Assembly (NCBI GenBank): GCA_024636955.1
Contig: JAGXGB010000007.1
Coordinates: forward strand, 1 to 36,954
DNA length: 36,954 nt
Source of the DNA: Bacteroidales bacterium
Lineage (GTDB): Bacteria; Bacteroidota; Bacteroidia; Bacteroidales; Lentimicrobiaceae
Direction of reading: 5' to 3'
Part shown: piece after piece, positions 31,739 to 36,954 of the stretch
How positions within the stretch are numbered: the first letter of the stretch is position 1
Layout: every line of letters begins with the position of its first letter
Program-made: the position numbers and the translations under genes
Notes under the pieces: generated by a model
The model's database searches: none
What the model saw: the letters and a program-made list of their open reading frames with translations, nothing else
Told to the model about the DNA's origin: nothing

Positions 31739-31746
31739 TATCTTTG
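31739..31746 (+). promoter_or_regulatory. -7 promoter element for the gpsA-like gene
   Basis: TATCTTTG followed by CA, an exact match, 21 bp before the ATG at 31768. The TTG at 31744 lies inside the element and is not a plausible start. Confidence 0.62.
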
Positions 31747-31767
31747 CACCAAGTATTATATTTGATA

Positions 31768-32766
31768 ATGGGGCAAAAGAGTAAAATTTGTATTGCAGGT
31801 GCCGGCTCTATTGGTACAGCACTCGGTCAGATACTGGCAAATAATGAGAACCTTGACGTTACGTTGCTTTCTATTGAGGAGCAAGTTGTCAATGATATAA
31901 ATGAACTTCATTTTAATCGGACATACTTCCCACAGATAAGATTGAGCGAGAGGCTGAAAGCAACATGTAATGAAGACATTTTAAAAGATTCTGATTACAT
32001 ATTTCTGGCAATACCTTCTACTTCGGTAATTCCATATTTGTCAAAACATAGTGCCAAGATAAAATCATCAGCTGTCATTATCAATCTTGCAAAAGGTTTT
32101 GCAGGTAATCATGAAACTATAGTTGATGATTTGCGGAATATACTACAAAACTCAGTTTGCAGTTTGAAGGGGCCCACTTTCGCCAGGGAACTCATCAGCA
32201 ATATGCCTACTGCCATGACAGTTGGTGCGGAGAGTCAGGTCATTTATGACGAATTGTTGGATATTTTCAAAGGCACTGCCATACATATTGATTATTCATC
32301 TGATGTTAATGGCGTTGAGATACTTAGTATTTTAAAAAACATTTACGCCATCATTATAGGAATTATTGACGCTCATTTTAATTCTCCGAATCTACGGTTC
32401 CTTATATTCACCCGTGCATTTAATGAAATGCTTAATATCCTTGTCTTATTTGGTGGCAAACAAGAAACAATGTTTCGTTATTGCGGGATAGGGGATTTTG
32501 GCCTCACAGCACTGAATGACCTGAGCCGCAATCGCACGCTTGGTTTGTTAATAGGTAAAGGTTTCTTTTCAGATGATATCTCCGGTAAAGTAGTTTTAGA
32601 AGGTAGGGTAGCTGTTGATATCATAATGGAGAAGCTTCAGAAGATAGGTGCCAATGAAGAAAAATATATGATGTTAAGTGAACTGAACAAAGTGTTTGCC
32701 GGCTCATACGACATAAAGAAATTTATTGGCAACATTCTAAGCACAGAACCGGCAGTAAAGGATTAG
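31768..32766 (+). CDS. gpsA: Divergent glycerol-3-phosphate dehydrogenase [NAD(P)+] paralogue
   Basis: The 332-residue protein has an N-terminal Rossmann fold (ICIAGAGSIGTAL, GAGSIG at 11-16) and the C-terminal helical domain of GpsA. Conserved positions include AKGF (Lys 109), GPTFARE (about 135), the catalytic ILKN (Lys 190), GDFGLT (242-247) and SRNR (about 253-256). The loop usually reading GxNxxAAL is here FNSPNLRFLIFTRAF, so it looks divergent from housekeeping GpsA. The family makes sn-glycerol-3-phosphate from dihydroxyacetone phosphate. Its placement between glycan genes suggests, as inference, supply of glycerol phosphate for a surface glycan or action on a related sugar. Its stop overlaps the next gene's stop by 3 bases. 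Confidence 0.8.
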   Translation: MGQKSKICIAGAGSIGTALGQILANNENLDVTLLSIEEQVVNDINELHFNRTYFPQIRLSERLKATCNEDILKDSDYIFLAIPSTSVIPYLSKHSAKIKSSAVIINLAKGFAGNHETIVDDLRNILQNSVCSLKGPTFARELISNMPTAMTVGAESQVIYDELLDIFKGTAIHIDYSSDVNGVEILSILKNIYAIIIGIIDAHFNSPNLRFLIFTRAFNEMLNILVLFGGKQETMFRYCGIGDFGLTALNDLSRNRTLGLLIGKGFFSDDISGKVVLEGRVAVDIIMEKLQKIGANEEKYMMLSELNKVFAGSYDIKKFIGNILSTEPAVKD

Positions 32767-34091
32767 TTGTTGTGGAGTGGTTTATTATCTGCCTTCACTT
32801 CATCAAGTAACTTTGCCATCAAAGAGGTGAGATGCTCTCTTGAGTATTTAGCAATGTTCTCGGTTTCTGATTGGTCAGTATTATTTATGTAAGCAGAATA
32901 GAGCAACTTTAGCTTATCCACCATATCCTCAATGTTATTTGTGTCAGCTACATACCCTGAAGATGTATCCCTTATTATTTCTGTGGCATCACCATCATTT
33001 GGGCTAATGCACAAAATAGGCCTGCCTGATGCAATGTACTCAAATAGCTTTCCTGGCAAGATAACCTTCGCATTGGGAGTATCGTTGATAATGAGTAAAA
33101 GCACCCTCGATTGTTTTTGAAGCTCAATTATTTGGTCATGAGGCTTATACTCAATCCTTTCTAAGTTATTTAGTAAGCCATTCCGCGTAATAGAATCAAT
33201 TACTTCATGATCAATTGTACCTGCCAGTTTTATAATCAAATTGTCATTGAAATCAGGAGTAGATTCTTTCAGCATTGAGAGCGCTTTCCACAAATTGATT
33301 GGATTTCTTGATTTGGGCATTGATCCTATATGCGAGATAGTAAATTTCTCATCGGGAAGGACGCTTATGCCGTCAATGTCTGAACTATCAAAACCATTTG
33401 TAATAACCGAGAACTTACGCTGCCTGATTTTGAGGAAGTCAGATTTCATTGACTTGCTTATAACAACTACTTCATCAGCCTCCTCAAGTACTTTCATCTC
33501 TTGATTGTGATGAATTTTATCAGCCCAGCCCATCAAATTTAGTTCCTGATAAAAATCAATGTTTGTCCACGGATCACGAAAATCAGCAAGCCACGGAATA
33601 CCTGTATTCTTCTTAACTCCTGCTCCGATCATATGCATTGAATGTGGTGGGCCTGAAGAAACAATAACATCAATTTGGTTGTGCGAAAGCCATTCGGTTA
33701 AGAATTTGATTGAAGGCTTAATCCAGAACTTCCTTGCATCGGGTATGAAAAAATTACCCCGGAACCAGAGTGATATCTTTTGCAAGTGTCCACCTTTATT
33801 ATTTTCACTTATAAATCCTGATGCATTTACCTTTTTATCAGGTGATGTACCTGTAAGTCTTTTATAGAGTTGGTAAGGCTCCCATATTGGAGTCTTTAAT
33901 ACTTGTAAATTGTCAGGTAACTCGTTTAGTAACGATTCGTCAATAGCAGGGAATTCAGGATTAAGAGGAGTATATATAATAGGTTCCCACCCATACTTTC
34001 GCAAGTACTTTACAAACTTAAGCCATCGCTGTACACCAGCCCCTCCACTGGGAGGCCAGTAATACGTTATTATCAATACTTTGTTTAGCAT
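32763..34091 (-). CDS. Glycosyltransferase family 4 protein
   Basis: The 442-residue protein is a GT-B glycosyltransferase. The N-terminus LIITYYWPPSGGAGVQRWLKFVKYLRKYGWEPIIYTP is the acceptor domain. VIVSSGPPHSMHMIG and FRDPWTN follow. The donor domain carries SHIGSMPKSRNPINLWKAL and the phosphate-binding GKLFEYIASGRPILCIS near residue 360. The family uses NDP-sugars to build envelope polysaccharides on the cytoplasmic face. The exact sugar is unknown. ATG 34091 lies 19 bp after the YfhO stop, so the two are co-transcribed. The longer frame to 34142 overlaps YfhO and adds a basic tail foreign to the family, so it was rejected. Confidence 0.9.
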   Translation of the reverse strand: MLNKVLIITYYWPPSGGAGVQRWLKFVKYLRKYGWEPIIYTPLNPEFPAIDESLLNELPDNLQVLKTPIWEPYQLYKRLTGTSPDKKVNASGFISENNKGGHLQKISLWFRGNFFIPDARKFWIKPSIKFLTEWLSHNQIDVIVSSGPPHSMHMIGAGVKKNTGIPWLADFRDPWTNIDFYQELNLMGWADKIHHNQEMKVLEEADEVVVISKSMKSDFLKIRQRKFSVITNGFDSSDIDGISVLPDEKFTISHIGSMPKSRNPINLWKALSMLKESTPDFNDNLIIKLAGTIDHEVIDSITRNGLLNNLERIEYKPHDQIIELQKQSRVLLLIINDTPNAKVILPGKLFEYIASGRPILCISPNDGDATEIIRDTSSGYVADTNNIEDMVDKLKLLYSAYINNTDQSETENIAKYSREHLTSLMAKLLDEVKADNKPLHNN

Positions 34092-34110
34092 CAGCGAACC
34101 TTTGGTTATA

Positions 34111-36609
34111 CTACTTTTTAGGTTTTGTAAAGCTGGCATCAATGGATGTCTTCTCTTTCTCTTCCATAGACTCGTTCCTACCTTTATAGAGGTAGAATAG
34201 GTAAGATGCTGCTAACAACAAAAGAATGATAGAACTCACTAAAGAAATTGTACTACCTGTAAAGTAAACTGATGGTTCAAATACAAATTCTATGGTATGT
34301 TTTCCAGCAGGTACAATCATTCCACGTAATATATAGTTGACTCTGAAATGAGGTGCTGATTGTCCATCAATAAATGCTTTCCACCCTTTATTGTAGTATA
34401 TCTCAGAGAATACAGCTAGTTGTTCGCTTGAGCTCTCATATTCATAACTTAGTTTATTAGGAGCATAAGCTGTAAGGGTTATCTGTGCTGTTGTGTCTCT
34501 AACTGGTTTGAATCCTGACACCAGGCTACTGAAGCGTTTATCAACAACAGCAACTTGTGCAGGATTGAAATTGTTTAGCGCCTCCAATTCCTGGTCTGCG
34601 TTTTCAACCACATTAATATCCTGCACAAACCAGGCATTGCCAAGTGCTTCAAAATTGATTTGCACTTCAGGTCTCCTATCCGCTCCGGGAACAATGAAGT
34701 ACTTTGTATTTAGCATGTTTAAAACGTCCATATTGTTTTGTGAAATATGGTGTTCTATAATCTCTTGATATCTACGTAGTTTGGCACCATGATAACCACC
34801 AATGCTTTTGTGGAAATATGAAGTACTGGCATCTTGGAAAGTACTGACTGTTAGGTTGAAAACCCTGAAATTTGGATCTGTATCTTTTAGGATTAAATTA
34901 TCAGCATCAGTAGGCTTATATGGGTTCGCTACAATAGATTTGCTATAAAAGTCTTCTTTGTTGAGATGCCTGGAAGCAATAGGAATCATATCAATCATGA
35001 TTAATATCGTAAATGCTGCAAAAAAGTATCCCTTGTTGAGTTTCAGTAATAGCCAGGCGTATATGAGACCTGTTACTGCAATTATCAACATTAGACTTCG
35101 TAGTGCATCAGCTTTAAAGATACTTATTCTGGCTGCTTTCAGATTGTAGACAACCGTATCAAACCCTTGAGCTTGACTACTATCAAGCGACTGGCGTTGT
35201 TGCTGAATAGACGATGCCTCGGCCTGGCTTAAAAAAGAGAAAAAGGAATCAGGGATCAAATAAAAAACAAGAACAAGGCCACCGGTTACTCCAAGCGATA
35301 TCCATAATGGCTTTTTATTATTTCTTAGTATATCCCGGTTACTAATAATAGCTTGCAAACCGAGAGCACCAAGAAGAGGAATAGCTAAATTAGCCATTAC
35401 AAGTGTCATTGACACAGCCCTGAATTTGTTATAACCTGGTATATAATTAAGGAAAAAATCAGTAAGCGGCATAAAGTTTTTACCCCATGCAAGCATTATA
35501 GAAAGTACTGTTACAGCTAATAACCACCATCGTGTGCTGCCCTTTGTAATGAATAATCCCAACACAAACAGGAAGACCATAATTGCTCCTACATATACCG
35601 GTCCTGAAGTAAAAGGTTGATCACCCCAGTAATGGTTTTGATTGGCAATGCTGGCAGCAGCTTGTGGATCAATGTTATTCATTGCTTTTTCGTTATTACC
35701 AAGAGCGCCAGTTGCACCTCCCTTGGCATTTGGTATCAGCAATGTGAATGATTCCCCAATGCCATAACTCCATTGCGTTGCATAGTCTTTATCAAGCCCG
35801 GTTGTTCGGTTTTCTTCTTGTGAAGTCAATTCTGTTTTGCCTCGAATGGTTTCTTTACCATATTCCCATGTTGCCCAAAGGTTAGTGATATTGGTTGCGA
35901 TAGCAAGTATTGCAGCAACCAGTAAAAAACCTGAAGCTTTAATAAAATCTTTTATTCTCTTCTCTTTCAAAATGTTATAAAGTACGCATGCTGATAGAAG
36001 CAGTACAATAAGCATCAAGTAATAAGTGATCTGCAAATGATTTGCCTTTATCTCCAGTGAAAGAAAAAGTGCAGTGAGTATTGCACCCAGATAATACTTC
36101 CCTCTGAAAGTTAACATAATTCCCGCTAGCACAGGTGCCATATATCCAATAGCATGCGCCTTACTGTTATGGCCGGCTTCAAGAATAATCAGGAAGTATG
36201 ATGAAAAAGCATATGCTAAGGCTCCTCCAATAGCAATCCATGGATTAACACGTAAACTAATAAGCAAGATGTAGAATCCTATGAAATACAGGAATAACAG
36301 GCCGGCGGGGTGGGGAAGCCCCAAAGTGAAAATTTTATCAAAAAAGCCAATTAAATTTGAATCATGTTTTACCGAGATCTGATATGCAGGCATCCCTCCA
36401 AACATACTGTTAGTCCACAAAGCCTCTTTACCGGTTTGTTCCCTGTAATCAACAATTTCTTTTGACATCCCTTTCCAATGAGTGATATCAGATTGTTGCA
36501 ATCTTTTTCCTTCCAGCAGTGGATGCAGATATGCAAATGAAATAGCGACCATCACCAGTACAGCCACTATGTGAGGTACTAGTTTCTTGAAATCAATTTT
36601 TATCATCAT
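34111..36609 (-). CDS. YfhO family polytopic membrane protein
   Basis: The 832-residue protein has about 12-13 transmembrane helices, with large extracytoplasmic stretches near the N-terminus and in the last third. YfhO proteins belong to the GT-C-like membrane family; in B. subtilis YfhO is thought to glycosylate lipoteichoic acid. Family features include the opening RLQQSDITHWKGMSKEIVDYREQ, LWTNSMFGGMPAYQIS and a C-terminal soluble domain ending before the last helix. It overlaps DUF4834 by 17 bp and is followed by GT4, so a role in adding a sugar outside the membrane is plausible, though not shown. Confidence 0.9.
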   Translation of the reverse strand: MMIKIDFKKLVPHIVAVLVMVAISFAYLHPLLEGKRLQQSDITHWKGMSKEIVDYREQTGKEALWTNSMFGGMPAYQISVKHDSNLIGFFDKIFTLGLPHPAGLLFLYFIGFYILLISLRVNPWIAIGGALAYAFSSYFLIILEAGHNSKAHAIGYMAPVLAGIMLTFRGKYYLGAILTALFLSLEIKANHLQITYYLMLIVLLLSACVLYNILKEKRIKDFIKASGFLLVAAILAIATNITNLWATWEYGKETIRGKTELTSQEENRTTGLDKDYATQWSYGIGESFTLLIPNAKGGATGALGNNEKAMNNIDPQAAASIANQNHYWGDQPFTSGPVYVGAIMVFLFVLGLFITKGSTRWWLLAVTVLSIMLAWGKNFMPLTDFFLNYIPGYNKFRAVSMTLVMANLAIPLLGALGLQAIISNRDILRNNKKPLWISLGVTGGLVLVFYLIPDSFFSFLSQAEASSIQQQRQSLDSSQAQGFDTVVYNLKAARISIFKADALRSLMLIIAVTGLIYAWLLLKLNKGYFFAAFTILIMIDMIPIASRHLNKEDFYSKSIVANPYKPTDADNLILKDTDPNFRVFNLTVSTFQDASTSYFHKSIGGYHGAKLRRYQEIIEHHISQNNMDVLNMLNTKYFIVPGADRRPEVQINFEALGNAWFVQDINVVENADQELEALNNFNPAQVAVVDKRFSSLVSGFKPVRDTTAQITLTAYAPNKLSYEYESSSEQLAVFSEIYYNKGWKAFIDGQSAPHFRVNYILRGMIVPAGKHTIEFVFEPSVYFTGSTISLVSSIILLLLAASYLFYLYKGRNESMEEKEKTSIDASFTKPKK

Positions 36610-36883
36610 TGTCAGTTTGATTATTTTTTAATTCCTCATAATCTATGTAATCACCTAAATCAGATGGAATCTCATTGTCCTTTTTATCCTTCATTCTATG
36701 TATTGTAACCTTGCCTTTCTTAGGCCTTGAATCAGGATTCATTTCCGGATTCTGGTTATAGAACATTTTTTGTACTCTCTTAATAAAGAGTTTGACAAGT
36801 AAGGGTGCTATATATATGGTAAATAATCTGAAGAATAAGTAGAAGGAGAGTAAAACTATTATCAGTTTCAGAAGACCGGACAT
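36593..36883 (-). CDS. DUF4834 family small membrane protein
   Basis: The 96-residue protein has a single N-terminal helix (about 5-28; LLKLIIVLLSFYLFFRLFTIY) and a polar tail rich in Asp, Asn and Lys. This fits DUF4834, a small family of unknown function that is commonly found just upstream of YfhO in Bacteroidota. Its last 17 bp overlap the YfhO start, which implies coupled translation. No exact -7 element was seen in the 71 bp between it and the window edge. Confidence 0.82.
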   Translation of the reverse strand: MSGLLKLIIVLLSFYLFFRLFTIYIAPLLVKLFIKRVQKMFYNQNPEMNPDSRPKKGKVTIHRMKDKKDNEIPSDLGDYIDYEELKNNQTDNDDKN

Positions 36884-36954
36884 TACAATTGCAATTAGTT
36901 CGTATAATAATTATAAATGCGAAATTAATTAAATTTTGCTGACACTATGAGTAC

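Noticed and set aside
32763..34142. N-terminally extended start for the GT4 protein
   Set aside because: The extra 17 residues overlap YfhO and are unlike the GT4 N-terminus; ATG 34091 gives the normal start.

Overview
The window is a chromosomal segment from a Bacteroidota bacterium, most like a Bacteroidales or marine/anaerobic relative. The evidence is AT-rich DNA, two secreted proteins with type IX secretion (T9SS) type A sorting domains, a SusC-like TonB receptor with an N-terminal carboxypeptidase-regulatory-like domain, DUF4783, DUF4834 and YfhO proteins, and exact copies of the Bacteroidota -7 promoter element TAnnTTTG upstream of at least ten transcription units. No insertion sequence, phage, CRISPR array or rRNA was seen.

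Layout. 1-1089 (-): a split-transketolase N-subunit followed by a truncated VWA protein. 1234-4203 (+): a NagZ-like GH3 hydrolase fused to a beta-lactamase-family serine hydrolase. 4204-4558: gene-free, holding 11-bp-periodic tandem repeats. 4559-6551 (-): two secreted beta-propeller proteins. 6715-6796 (+): tRNA-Leu(UAG), ending 2 bases before msrA (-). 7563-9497 (+): a T9SS-exported trypsin-like protease. 9498-14737: ddl (-), then PASTA protein, T9SS protein and rluD (+), a cell-envelope and translation group. 14782-18334: a TonB-dependent receptor with a structured leader, then a membrane-bound LytTR regulator. 18532-23642: nitronate monooxygenase, a Rnk/GreA-like factor, rdgB and rlmH (-), then DUF4783, nadC and a YihY protein (+). 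23654-34091: a surface-glycan locus with a flippase, a GT-B-like protein, and an opposite-strand operon for a nonulosonic acid (five genes, probably legionaminic acid), a divergent GpsA paralogue and a GT4 glycosyltransferase. 34111-36883 (-): YfhO and DUF4834.

How the genes work together. The 23.6-34.1 kb region looks like a sugar-to-surface module. It makes a CMP-activated nonulosonate (NeuD/LegH-like, NeuB/LegI, NeuC/LegG, PtmE-like, NeuA/LegF-like), has candidate transferases (the 641-residue GT-B-like protein and GT4), and flips the product outward (Wzx-like). LegB and LegC, needed for the full legionaminate route, are not in the window. The T9SS cargo proteins elsewhere in the window are possible but unproven acceptors.

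The most unusual non-coding signals are: (i) three unrelated tandem arrays in three intergenic regions whose periods are 11, 22 and 22 bp; (ii) a roughly 98-nt leader of the TonB receptor with a 12-bp bulged long-range stem and two nested helices; (iii) two tandem hairpins at the 5' end of the PASTA transcript; (iv) a terminator-like hairpin inside the 3' end of rdgB; and (v) an rlmH promoter so close to the ATG that the mRNA would be leaderless. Several apparent TTG starts fall inside -7 promoter elements, so the next ATG was chosen instead.
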